DNA from: Saonia flava | GTDB taxonomy: Bacteria; Bacteroidota; Bacteroidia; Flavobacteriales; Flavobacteriaceae | Assembly: GCF_011927795.1 (NCBI RefSeq) | Contig: NZ_JAATJJ010000002.1 | Span: 310,001 to 374,000, forward strand | Length of the DNA: 64,000 nucleotides | Reading direction: 5' to 3' | Part shown: one piece after another, positions 1 through 7,974 of the stretch | Layout: each line of letters starts with the position of its first letter | How positions within the stretch are numbered: the first letter of the stretch is position 1 | Program-made: the position numbers and the translations under genes | Notes under the pieces: model-generated | The model's database searches: none | Told to the model about the DNA's origin: nothing | What the model saw: the letters and a program-made list of their open reading frames with translations, nothing else

Positions 1-1215
1 TGTAGTAGAAGATGTATATGTTGAGCTAAAACTAGTCCCACCATCCAAACTAAATCTATATGGAGCAGTTCCACCAGAAGTATTAACGGTTACATCAACT
101 GATGTGGCACCACAACCAAAACTATCTGTTGCTGTGGCAGAAATGTTCAATGGACTAATTCCACCCCCGATAACTATTGGATTTCCGTTGATATCCTGGG
201 TAATGAGTTCGGAACAGTCATTGGTTTCTACCCTTATACTATATGTACCAGAACTAACATTATCAAAAGTATATGCATCGGAACCATTGGGACCAAAAGT
301 ATCCACTGTAACCCCGTTTTTAATTAGTCTATAGGTATAAAAACCAGGAACATCAAATACTTGCACATCTATACTTCCCAGTTCACCACTACATAGAATA
401 TCATTTGCAACAACTTCCGCTCTAATATCAGAACTAGTAATTGTAACTGTATTGGACGGGAATAAACAAGCAGTTGCAGATACATTCTTTAAACGCACCC
501 AAACCATATAATCGCCAGGGGTGGTAACATCAAAATAAGGAGTATCCTGATAAGGACCTGCTGAATTATTTAAACTATATTCATACCCTGCAGGAACATT
601 GGTAATTTCTACCCTTCCCGGGTTCCCACAAACAATATCTTCTTTCACCACTTGTGGATCCAAAGGGTTTAAAGAAGATTTAAAGTAAAAATATTCTCCT
701 GAATCTACCCTAACCCTAAATTCTCCCCCAGAATTTAAATCATAGGTGGAATTAGTTCCAACAGTATTCCAGGTACAAGATGAATTTGTTGTGGGACAAT
801 CTGCAACAACGGAAGTGGCACAACTACCTCCATCCAATTTCTGCCATTGATAAGAACCTCCGCTTTGACTTAAGCTTATAGTACGGATATCACTGGTACC
901 ACATAAAAAGAATTTTGCAAGTGTACTACCATCATTTGGACAGGTAACCTCTTCGTTAGCACCAAGTATAATAGTGGTAAACATTGGCATACTAGGAAGG
1001 ACAAGAGTATTTATTGTTTCTGCAGGGGAAGTTGAGCCCTCAGAATTAGTATTTAATTCGGGAGTACTATTGACCGGTACTGCAACATCCATTACATCCG
1101 TAATTTCTGCAAACAGATTATAGCCTTTATTATTTGCTATTGCCGTAGAACATACTATTGATAAAAATATCAACAATATGGCATACAAAAGATGCCGTGT
1201 TTTTTTAGGAAGCAT
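1..1215 (-). CDS. Large secreted surface protein, N-terminal 405 residues (partial)
   Basis: The frame is open from an ATG at 1215 to the left window edge with no stop, so only the N-terminus is visible. Residues 1 to about 28 form a signal peptide (MLPKKTRHLL, then a hydrophobic core ending near STAIANN). The rest is rich in Thr, Ser, Gly and Asn, with few Lys, and has repeating Ig/PKD-like beta-sandwich character (PAGYEYSLN, PGDYMVWV, SGTYSIRVE, GTAPYRFSLDGG). The last motif is typical of SprB-type repeat domains in flavobacterial adhesins exported by the type IX secretion system. The T9SS C-terminal sorting domain would lie outside the window, so the secretion route is inferred. A hydrophobin-like or adhesin role cannot be resolved. 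There is no obvious promoter box upstream. Confidence 0.8.
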   Translation of the reverse strand, partial: MLPKKTRHLLYAILLIFLSIVCSTAIANNKGYNLFAEITDVMDVAVPVNSTPELNTNSEGSTSPAETINTLVLPSMPMFTTIILGANEEVTCPNDGSTLAKFFLCGTSDIRTISLSQSGGSYQWQKLDGGSCATSVVADCPTTNSSCTWNTVGTNSTYDLNSGGEFRVRVDSGEYFYFKSSLNPLDPQVVKEDIVCGNPGRVEITNVPAGYEYSLNNSAGPYQDTPYFDVTTPGDYMVWVRLKNVSATACLFPSNTVTITSSDIRAEVVANDILCSGELGSIDVQVFDVPGFYTYRLIKNGVTVDTFGPNGSDAYTFDNVSSGTYSIRVETNDCSELITQDINGNPIVIGGGISPLNISATATDSFGCGATSVDVTVNTSGGTAPYRFSLDGGTSFSSTYTSSTT

Positions 1216-1356
1216 AGGTTAAGCCAGTTTTTTTTGTAGAATATAGTTTGATTTGGGATCAGCAATATTCTAGGGTGTAATTATTTATACTTATAAATTC
1301 TATTTATATTTAAACAATAATTCCATATTCCTTATTAATAATTCTAACGTATAGAA

Positions 1357-2478
1357 ATGAAAATTAGTGTTGTATGTACCTATTTATTCGTTGTAATGAC
1401 ATCTCTGTCATGTGCTCAACAACAGAAAAATAAAGCTAAAACCCCCGAAAACATTGACTTTGAAGCTGAAATAGTAATAGAAAATCTTTCTGTTCCATGG
1501 GGCATGGCTTTTTTACCAGATGGAAGCATTCTGGTTGCCGAACAATCTGGCGAGCTTATTAGCTTTAAAGACGGAAAAAAAACTAGTATTTCCGGTGTTC
1601 CAGAAGTATATTTTAGAGGTCAGGGTGGGCTTTTGGATTTGGAGCTGCATCCTGAGTATGAGAACAATGGTTGGATCTATATTTCCTATTCTTCACCAGA
1701 AGGAGAAGAAAAAGGTGGAAACACAGCTATTATGCGTGCCAAATTGGAAGGAAATACCTTAGTAAACAAGGAACTTTTGTACAAAGCAACGCCCAATACC
1801 ACCAAAGGTCAGCATTATGGTTCTAGAATAGAATTTGATAATGATGGATATCTGTTTTTTTCAGCGGGAGAAAGAGGAGAAAGAGATATTAACCCACAAG
1901 ATATTACCCGTGACAATGGAAAAATATATAGATTGTATGATGATGGCCGCATTCCAGAAGACAACCCGTTTGTAAATGATGAAACTGCCAAGAAAGCAAT
2001 CTATAGCTATGGTCATAGAAATCCACAAGGACTGGTAAAACATCCTGTAACGGGAGAAATTTGGGATCATGAACATGGCCCAAGAGGAGGCGATGAAATA
2101 AATGTGATCAAACCTGGAAAAAACTACGGATGGCCCGTAATAACTTATGGAATTAATTATAGCGGAACTCCTATTACCGATAAAACAGAAATGGAAGGAA
2201 TGGAGCAACCCATTCACTATTGGGTACCTTCCATTGCTCCTAGTGGTGTTACTTTTGTTACTTCTGACATCTATCCAGAATGGAAAGGGGATTTGTTGGT
2301 AGGGTCATTAGCTTTTCAATATTTGGAACGATTGGAAATGAATGGAGAAAAAGTAACCAATAGAACTAAACTTCTAGAGGGTATGGGAAGGGTTCGAAAT
2401 GTAAGACAAGCACCTGATGGTTATATTTATGTGGCCATAGAAGGAAAAGGCATTTATAAATTAGTTCCCAAATCATAA
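1357..2478 (+). CDS. PQQ-dependent sugar (aldose/sorbosone) dehydrogenase, lipoprotein
   Basis: This 373-residue protein belongs to the soluble glucose/sorbosone dehydrogenase family (YliI/Asd type), six-bladed beta-propellers that oxidise aldoses with PQQ. A lipoprotein signal ends in the lipobox SLSC with the lipid Cys at residue 19, which places the enzyme in the periplasm or on the surface. Family motifs visible are PWGMAFLPDGSILVAEQ near residue 50, GHRNPQGL, the EHGPRGGDEIN block and GKNYGWP, which line the cofactor/substrate pocket in this family. The next gene, 44 bp downstream, encodes a small c-type cytochrome that could accept its electrons. The sugar substrate cannot be read from sequence, and no PQQ biosynthesis gene is present in the window. 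Confidence 0.88.
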   Translation: MKISVVCTYLFVVMTSLSCAQQQKNKAKTPENIDFEAEIVIENLSVPWGMAFLPDGSILVAEQSGELISFKDGKKTSISGVPEVYFRGQGGLLDLELHPEYENNGWIYISYSSPEGEEKGGNTAIMRAKLEGNTLVNKELLYKATPNTTKGQHYGSRIEFDNDGYLFFSAGERGERDINPQDITRDNGKIYRLYDDGRIPEDNPFVNDETAKKAIYSYGHRNPQGLVKHPVTGEIWDHEHGPRGGDEINVIKPGKNYGWPVITYGINYSGTPITDKTEMEGMEQPIHYWVPSIAPSGVTFVTSDIYPEWKGDLLVGSLAFQYLERLEMNGEKVTNRTKLLEGMGRVRNVRQAPDGYIYVAIEGKGIYKLVPKS

Positions 2479-2522
2479 TTCAAACTCAATAATATTACTC
2501 TTAAAATATAGCTAAAATACGT

Positions 2523-2924
2523 ATGAAACAATTTCTCTTAGGTTATATCTTGGTTATTGGAATTATTGCCAACTTCTTATTTCAGGACAAGGATTTGGAA
2601 GAAAGCATGGTACGAGGAAGCGAAATTTATGCTGATTTCTGTGTTACCTGTCATTTAGATACTGGTAAAGGAGTGGAAGGCGTATTTCCTCCCTTGGCCA
2701 ATTCCGATTATTTAATGGAAAATAGAGAGAAAAGTATCTTTGGCATTAAGTATGGGCAAACTGGCGATATGGTGGTCAATGGGGTCACTTATAGCAACAC
2801 CATGGTGTCGCCCGGGCTGGAAGATGAAGAGATAGCCGATGTAATGAACTATATTCTAAATACTTGGGGAAATAAAAGTGACAAAATAGTTACGACAGAA
2901 GAAGTGACTGCAATCAAAAAATAG
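2523..2924 (+). CDS. Small periplasmic c-type cytochrome
   Basis: 133 residues with an N-terminal hydrophobic export segment (residues 4-20), which may be cleaved or act as an anchor. A single haem-c attachment site CVTCH lies at residues 40-44, and Met94 (NTMVSPGL) is the likely distal haem ligand. The fold matches cytochrome c class I (Cytochrom_C / CBB3-like). It sits directly downstream of the PQQ dehydrogenase in the same direction, so the two probably form a periplasmic oxidation module in which the cytochrome passes electrons towards a terminal oxidase. That pairing is inferred from context. The stop codon lies inside a short hairpin shared with the convergent murQ. Confidence 0.88.
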   Translation: MKQFLLGYILVIGIIANFLFQDKDLEESMVRGSEIYADFCVTCHLDTGKGVEGVFPPLANSDYLMENREKSIFGIKYGQTGDMVVNGVTYSNTMVSPGLEDEEIADVMNYILNTWGNKSDKIVTTEEVTAIKK

Positions 2925-2938
2925 TCTTTAACTATTTT
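2918..2938. terminator. Short hairpin at the convergent cytochrome / murQ 3' ends
   Basis: AAAATAGT at 2918-2925 and ACTATTTT at 2931-2938 are perfect inverted repeats around a 5-nt loop, and they overlap both stop codons. The stem is AT-rich and weak. The flanking A and T tracts would let it act in both directions. This is a plausible bidirectional terminator, not a strong one. Confidence 0.4.
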
Positions 2939-3744
2939 AGTGCATCAATTGCCTTTTTAACTGAACCATATTTTATAAGAGCAGCTTCGGCATCTTCATA
3001 ATTTAACTGAAGTTCCTCAATTAAATAGCGAGTTCCCCTGTCAACCAATTTATTGTTGGTCAATTGCATATTTACCATTTTGTTTCCTTTTACCCTACCA
3101 ATTTTAATCATCAGGGTGGTGGAAATCATATTCAATGCCAACTTTTGGGAAGTCCCACTCTTCATACGCGTACTACCGGTAAGAAATTCTGGGCCAACAT
3201 TGATTTCAATGGGAATGTCAACTGCTTGTGACAAGGGAGAACCAGGATTGTTTGTAATGCAGGCCGTTAACAACCCTTTCTTTTTAGCTTCTTGTACGCC
3301 TCCAATCACATAAGGAGTTGTTCCAGAAGCAGCAATCCCTACCACAACATCATTTTCGGATATGTTGTGAGCCAATAAATCCTTCCAAGCCTGTTCCTTA
3401 TTGTCCTCTGCATTCTCAACAGCCTTTCTAATGGCTGAATCTCCCCCGGCAATCAAACCAATGACCCTGTCAAATGGCATTCCAAAAGTAGGTGGGATTT
3501 CAGAAGCATCCAAAATTCCCAATCGGCCACTGGTACCCGCTCCTATATAAAAAAGACGGCCTCCTTTATTGAATCTTTCTGCCAATCCATCAACCAATGT
3601 AGAAATTTGTGGAATTGTTAAAGCAACGGCTTTAGCCACTTTTTCATCTTCCTTGTTCATATTTTGAAGAATAGAAAGGGTATCCATTTTTTCCAAATCA
3701 TTGTGATTAGAAGCTTCTTCGGTTATTTTTTTAAAATTGGTCAT
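2932..3744 (-). CDS. murQ: N-acetylmuramic acid 6-phosphate etherase
   Basis: This 270-residue SIS-domain enzyme cleaves the D-lactyl ether of MurNAc-6-P to give GlcNAc-6-P and D-lactate in cytoplasmic peptidoglycan recycling. Visible signatures are the sugar-phosphate binding segment FYIGAGTSGRLGILDASE around residues 65-82, the following PPTFG, and the GSTRMKSGTSQKLALNMIST block near residues 190-209, all characteristic of MurQ. It is slightly shorter than the usual ~300 residues, because the C-terminal helical domain is abbreviated. It is transcribed behind the DeoR-family regulator gene with a 6-bp gap, so both probably form one operon. The neighbouring anmK, GH3 and nagB genes supply the adjacent steps. 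Confidence 0.95.
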   Translation of the reverse strand: MTNFKKITEEASNHNDLEKMDTLSILQNMNKEDEKVAKAVALTIPQISTLVDGLAERFNKGGRLFYIGAGTSGRLGILDASEIPPTFGMPFDRVIGLIAGGDSAIRKAVENAEDNKEQAWKDLLAHNISENDVVVGIAASGTTPYVIGGVQEAKKKGLLTACITNNPGSPLSQAVDIPIEINVGPEFLTGSTRMKSGTSQKLALNMISTTLMIKIGRVKGNKMVNMQLTNNKLVDRGTRYLIEELQLNYEDAEAALIKYGSVKKAIDALK

Positions 3745-3750
3745 GTAGGC

Positions 3751-4500
3751 TTATAAAAGTTGAATATTTTGGTTTTTTAATGATTTTAATAGTATATCAT
3801 CTGCATCTAACTCCGTAATAATAGTATCTATTGCACTTACATCACATGTTTTGTATCGATGTTGGGAATTCAACTTCTCGGATATAGATAGAAGTATTGT
3901 TTTCTTGGAAGCATTGATCACTGCTTTTTTTACCTGAACTATATCATAATCGAATTCTGTTAGCCCAAATACCGGATCCACATAACCAGTACCAATGAAA
4001 CCGTAATCCACTTTTATATTGGATAGGTTGTGCACGGCATTGGCACCAATACTAATTTGGGCATCCTTGGACAACTGGCCTCCAATAAAAATAACCTCTA
4101 CCTTAGGCTTCTTTAATAATTCCAATGCCACTGGCAAGCTCAATGTAAAGCAAGTAAGTGAAAGTTGGTCCGGCAATTGCGTTGCCAACTCTACACATGT
4201 GGTTCCCCCATCAATAAGAATGACATTGTCATTTTTTAACAGCTTTATGGCTTTTTTTGCAATGGCAACTTTATCCTCCAATCTATAAATATTGGCGTTC
4301 CTTACACTATTATTTATAAAGCCAAGAGCTATAGCTCCTCCATGCACTTTTCTAAGTTTATTTTCAGCATCCAATTCTTTCACATCCCTTCGAATGGTAT
4401 CTATGGACACATCCAAATTTTCGGCTATATCCGTGAGCAGCACCCTATTGTGCAGTGCCACTTCATTTAATATAGTTTTATGCCTTTCTTCCTTAAGCAT
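3751..4500 (-). CDS. DeoR/GlpR-family transcriptional repressor of the amino-sugar locus
   Basis: 249 residues. The N-terminal DeoR winged helix-turn-helix spans about residues 6-58 (HNRVLLTDIAENLDVSIDTI, then RRDVKELD), and the GKLRKVHGGA-like linker follows (here NKLRKVHGGA). The C-terminal DeoRC sensor domain contains LIDGGTTCVELA near residue 97 and IGTGYVDPVFGLTEFD, the sugar-phosphate binding motifs of the family. It is divergent from nagB and followed by murQ. Regulators in this position (AgaR/NagR-like) normally respond to phosphorylated amino sugars, so GlcNAc-6-P or GlcN-6-P is the likely effector. The perfect palindrome at 4581-4612 is its best candidate operator, which would also give autoregulation. 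Ligand and operator are inferred. Confidence 0.9.
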   Translation of the reverse strand: MLKEERHKTILNEVALHNRVLLTDIAENLDVSIDTIRRDVKELDAENKLRKVHGGAIALGFINNSVRNANIYRLEDKVAIAKKAIKLLKNDNVILIDGGTTCVELATQLPDQLSLTCFTLSLPVALELLKKPKVEVIFIGGQLSKDAQISIGANAVHNLSNIKVDYGFIGTGYVDPVFGLTEFDYDIVQVKKAVINASKKTILLSISEKLNSQHRYKTCDVSAIDTIITELDADDILLKSLKNQNIQLL

Positions 4501-4524
4501 TTAATTCAGTTTTATTCAATAAAA

Positions 4525-4532
4525 CAAAGATA
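4525..4532 (-). promoter_or_regulatory. -7 promoter element of the deoR-murQ operon
   Basis: On the minus strand this reads TATCTTTG, a perfect match to the Bacteroidota -7 box TAnnTTTG, 24 nt upstream of the regulator start codon. No clear -33 TTG was seen at the expected distance. The candidate operator lies about 50 bp further upstream. Confidence 0.55.
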
Positions 4533-4580
4533 ACAAAATAATTTAGTTGCCGTTTTATGCTATTTTAATGTTAACATCGT

Positions 4581-4612
4581 GTTATTTAATGCAAAATATT
4601 GCATTAAATAAC
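4581..4612. promoter_or_regulatory. Perfect palindromic operator candidate between deoR and nagB
   Basis: GTTATTTAATGCAA (4581-4594) and TTGCATTAAATAAC (4599-4612) are perfect inverted repeats of 14 bp separated by AATA. A related half-site, ATTAAATAA, recurs at 4629-4637. The palindrome lies in the 170-bp divergent gap, 33 bp upstream of the nagB -7 box, where a dimeric DeoR-family repressor could control both directions. The symmetry is seen directly. Binding by this regulator is inference. Confidence 0.65.
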
Positions 4613-4644
4613 AGCAAAAAACAGCATATATTAAATAATTTGCA

Positions 4645-4652
4645 TACTTTTG
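4645..4652 (+). promoter_or_regulatory. -7 promoter element of nagB
   Basis: TACTTTTG matches the Bacteroidota -7 consensus TAnnTTTG and ends 18 nt before the nagB ATG. The expected -33 region overlaps the ATTAAATAA half-site, so a repressor bound there would block the sigma factor. Confidence 0.6.
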
Positions 4653-4670
4653 CCGTAACAAACAACATAA

Positions 4671-6626
4671 ATGTCCACTATGTCCACAACAACTCTAAAT
4701 CAAACAAACGATCTGTTCCAATTAAAGGAATATGATGAATCCCACAAGTTTGAAAAAATAGCTACAGAAATCTATGATGATTCTGATAAAGCATCACTCT
4801 ATGTGGCCCAGGAAATATCAAAGCTTATTGTTCTAAGACAACAACAGAATAAAAATGTTGTATTGGGATTGGCAACAGGCTCTACCCCTACCAAAGTATA
4901 TGACTTTTTGGTAAAATTCCATAAAGAAGGTCTTAGCTTTAAAAACGTTATCACATTCAACTTAGATGAATATTACCCTATGGAACCAGATTCCATCCAC
5001 AGTTATGTTCGCTTTATGAATGAACATCTTTTTGACCACATTGATGTTGACAAAAAGAACATTCATATTCCCGATGGAACAGTTAATAAAGATAACATTA
5101 GAGAGTTCTGTGATAATTATGAGAAAAAAATAGTTGAGGCTGGTGGAATCGATATTCAAATATTGGGAATTGGTAGAACAGGACATATTGGATTTAACGA
5201 ACCTGGCTCTTCTATTACCAGTAAAACAAGAATCATTAGATTGGACCGAGTAACGCGTTTGGATGCCGCGAGTGACTTCTTTGGTGAAGAAAATGTGCCC
5301 ACTAAAGCCATCACTATGGGTGTTGGAACCATTATGAATGCAAGAAAAGTAATTCTAATGGCATGGGGAGAGGGAAAAGCCAATATCATAAAAGAGTCGG
5401 TTGAAGGAAAAATAAAAGAATCCATCCCTGCGACCTTTTTACAGGAACATCCCAACTGTGATTTCATTCTGGACCAGGCAGCTGCTTCGTCACTTACAAG
5501 AATTAGCACGCCTTGGTTGGTAAGCGAATGTCTATGGACAGACAAACTGATTAAAAAAGCAACTATTTGGCTTTCAGAAAAACTGAACAAAGCCATCCTT
5601 AAATTGACCAATGAGGATTATAACGAATATGGTATGGGGAATTTGGTCGCCGAAATAGGTTCTGCGGAACATATTAATTTAAAGGTTTTTAACCAACTAC
5701 AACATACTATTACCGGATGGCCCGGAGGAAAACCCAATGCCGATGATACCAACAGACCAGAAAGAGCAAATCCAGCAAAGAAAACATCATTGATTTTTAG
5801 CCCACACCCAGATGACGATGTCATTTCCATGGGAGGCACGCTACTGCGATTGGTAGACCAAGGACACAATGTGCATGTAGCCTATCAAACTTCTGGGAAC
5901 ATTGCCGTGTTTGATGATGAAGTCATCCGTTTTATGGAATTTGCCCGGGAAGCCCAAAAAGACAACCCAGAAATTCAGGCTCAAGTTAAAAAAGTACGTG
6001 AGTTCTTAAAGAACAAAAGACCAGGGCAGGTAGATAGCCATGAAATTCAACAGTTTAAAGGATTGATTAGAAAAGGAGAAGCTTTGGCCGCATGTAGATA
6101 TTGTGGGGTGAAGGAGGAAAATGCACACTTTCAAAACCTACCCTTCTATGAGACGGGAACGGTAAAGAAAAAACCGTATTCGGATGCGGATATCCAAATC
6201 ACCTATGACTTGTTGAACAAAGTAAAGCCACATCAAATTTTTGCTGCGGGTGACCTTTCTGACCCACATGGAACGCACCGAGTATGTTTACAAGTAATAT
6301 ACAAAGCCTTGGAGCGATTGGTGGAAGATGGTGCCGAATGGTTAAAAGATTGCTATGTATGGCTTTACCGTGGCGCTTGGCAGGAATGGGACATTTCCGA
6401 TATGGAAATGACCATCCCAATTGGTCCAAAAGATATGGCCAGAAAGAAAAATGCCATATTTAAGCACCAATCACAAAAAGATGCCGCCATGTTTCCAGGA
6501 AATGATGAACGTGAATTTTGGCAACGTGCAGAGCAACGTAATAAAGAAACGGCAAGAAAATACAATGCCCTAGGATTGGCAGAGTATGAGGCTATGGAAG
6601 GATTTGTTCGTTACAAATTCAATTAA
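4671..6626 (+). CDS. nagB: Glucosamine-6-phosphate deaminase fused to a PIG-L/LmbE-type deacetylase
   Basis: 651 residues with two domains. Residues ~30-290 are a NagB-type isomerase/deaminase: LGLATGSTPTKVY near 65-77, FNLDEYYPM with the catalytic Asp99, GHIGFNEPGSS with His172 and Glu177. Residues ~375-640 are a PIG-L-type Zn deacetylase with SPHPDDDVISMGGTL (Zn-binding HPDD) and the distal PHGTHRVC motif. A C-terminal fusion of this kind is common in Bacteroidota. It could deacetylate GlcNAc-6-P and then deaminate GlcN-6-P to Fru-6-P plus ammonia. No nagA is present in the window, which fits that reading but does not prove it. Thr170 replaces the Asp that precedes GHI in E. coli NagB (Asp141). 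A second in-frame ATG at 4680 is an alternative start. Confidence 0.9.
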   Translation: MSTMSTTTLNQTNDLFQLKEYDESHKFEKIATEIYDDSDKASLYVAQEISKLIVLRQQQNKNVVLGLATGSTPTKVYDFLVKFHKEGLSFKNVITFNLDEYYPMEPDSIHSYVRFMNEHLFDHIDVDKKNIHIPDGTVNKDNIREFCDNYEKKIVEAGGIDIQILGIGRTGHIGFNEPGSSITSKTRIIRLDRVTRLDAASDFFGEENVPTKAITMGVGTIMNARKVILMAWGEGKANIIKESVEGKIKESIPATFLQEHPNCDFILDQAAASSLTRISTPWLVSECLWTDKLIKKATIWLSEKLNKAILKLTNEDYNEYGMGNLVAEIGSAEHINLKVFNQLQHTITGWPGGKPNADDTNRPERANPAKKTSLIFSPHPDDDVISMGGTLLRLVDQGHNVHVAYQTSGNIAVFDDEVIRFMEFAREAQKDNPEIQAQVKKVREFLKNKRPGQVDSHEIQQFKGLIRKGEALAACRYCGVKEENAHFQNLPFYETGTVKKKPYSDADIQITYDLLNKVKPHQIFAAGDLSDPHGTHRVCLQVIYKALERLVEDGAEWLKDCYVWLYRGAWQEWDISDMEMTIPIGPKDMARKKNAIFKHQSQKDAAMFPGNDEREFWQRAEQRNKETARKYNALGLAEYEAMEGFVRYKFN

Positions 6627-6645
6627 TCTTATTCCTAAATAATTT

Positions 6646-6680
6646 AAAAGGCATATTTTTAAAGAAAATATGCCTTTTTT
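6646..6680 (+). terminator. Intrinsic terminator after nagB
   Basis: AAAAGGCATATTTT (6646-6659) pairs perfectly with AAAATATGCCTTTT (6665-6678) around a 5-nt loop and runs into a T tract. It lies between the nagB stop and the transporter ATG at 6700, so it should reduce or uncouple expression of the downstream transporter-GH3-anmK genes. Confidence 0.85.
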
Positions 6681-6699
6681 GTTCAACAAGAATTCCTAA

Positions 6700-7974
6700 A
6701 TGATAAAAAAAGATAAATGGGCCTGGGCTTGGGTGCCAGTCTTGTATTTTACCCAGGGTATGCCTTATGTCCTCATAGTAATGGTCTCCGTTATTATGTA
6801 CAAAAGACTTGGAATAAGCAATGCAGATATAGGGCTGTACACCAGTTGGCTCTATTTACCTTGGGTGTTAAAACCTTTATGGAGTCCGTTTGTAGATTTA
6901 AAAAGTACCAAAAGAAACTGGTTTTTGGGCATGCAATTGCTCATTTCCATAGCACTTTTAGGCGTTGGTCTTTCCTTGCCCACCAATTCATTTTTCATTA
7001 CTTCTTTGGCCTGTTTTTGGATGGCCGCCTTTGCATCGGCTACCAATGATATAGCATCAGACGGGTATTATATGCTCGGCCTAACAGAAAAAAAACAATC
7101 CTTTTTTGTGGGCATGCGCAGTACTTTTTACCGCCTGGCCATGGTTACAGGAGAAGGGCTGATTGTGATTGTTGCCGGGTTTTTGGAAAATAAATACGGG
7201 GACAATACCAAGGCATGGTCACTCACCATGGTCTGCACGGCATTTTTAATGCTGATTCTTACGGTTTCCAACTTCTTTATAACCCCAAAATTTGAATCCT
7301 CACAAGAGATAGCAAAGAACAAACCAAAAGGGTTTGGAGATGTGTTCCTTTCCTTTTTTAACAAACCGGGAATTGGTATTGCCTTGGCCTTTATCTTATG
7401 CTACCGTTTGGGGGAATCACAATTGGTAAAAATGGCCGCCCCTTTTATGTTGGATGAAACCGCAAAAGGTGGATTGGGATACTCAACGGAAAAGATAGGA
7501 ACCATTTTTGGCACCGTTGGGGTTATTATGCTCTCTATTGGGGGAATTTTAGGAGGGATTTTGATTTCTAGGGACGGACTAAAAAAATGGATGTTACCCA
7601 TGATACTTTCCCTCAATATCCCCAATATTCTATATGCCCTTTTGGCCTTCACCAAAACCACCAATATTGTTGCTGTGACGGCAACCGTCATCTTTGAAAA
7701 ATTTGGCTACGGCTTTGGCTTTGCGGCCTTTCTTATGTACCTCATCTATATTGCCGATGGAAAATCCAAAACTTCCCATTATGCCATCGCAACAGGTTTT
7801 ATGGCCTTGGGTATGATGATACCGGGAATGGTAAGTGGCTACATTCAAGAATGGTTAGGATATTCAGGTTTTTTTATTTGGGTGGTGATTGCTGCCCTAC
7901 CCGCCATTTTTCTTTTAAAATACATTACCTACCCTGCCGATTTTGGTAAAAAATCCAAGCCCGAAAATGAGTAA
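6700..7974 (+). CDS. AmpG-like MFS permease, probable muropeptide/amino-sugar importer
   Basis: 424 residues with about 12 hydrophobic segments of the major facilitator superfamily. The N-terminal part resembles AmpG permeases: YFTQGMPYVLIVMVSVIMYKRLG, then IGLYTSWLYLPWVLKPLWSPFVD, and ASATNDIASDGYYM around residues 110-123. AmpG proteins import GlcNAc-anhydroMurNAc muropeptides. The gene overlaps the next one (NagZ-like) by 8 bp and is followed by anmK, which agrees with import of cell-wall turnover products. The exact substrate (disaccharide, anhydroMurNAc or GlcNAc) cannot be told. Translation of the GH3 gene is likely coupled to it. Confidence 0.85.
   Translation: MIKKDKWAWAWVPVLYFTQGMPYVLIVMVSVIMYKRLGISNADIGLYTSWLYLPWVLKPLWSPFVDLKSTKRNWFLGMQLLISIALLGVGLSLPTNSFFITSLACFWMAAFASATNDIASDGYYMLGLTEKKQSFFVGMRSTFYRLAMVTGEGLIVIVAGFLENKYGDNTKAWSLTMVCTAFLMLILTVSNFFITPKFESSQEIAKNKPKGFGDVFLSFFNKPGIGIALAFILCYRLGESQLVKMAAPFMLDETAKGGLGYSTEKIGTIFGTVGVIMLSIGGILGGILISRDGLKKWMLPMILSLNIPNILYALLAFTKTTNIVAVTATVIFEKFGYGFGFAAFLMYLIYIADGKSKTSHYAIATGFMALGMMIPGMVSGYIQEWLGYSGFFIWVVIAALPAIFLLKYITYPADFGKKSKPENE

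Noticed and set aside
104-334. Plus-strand open frame at the left edge
   Set aside because: It lies fully inside the minus-strand surface-protein gene, which has a signal peptide and family-like motifs. The plus frame has neither.
4547-4735. Open frame across the deoR-nagB gap
   Set aside because: It runs through the palindrome and promoter into nagB in another frame, with no codon bias or protein features.
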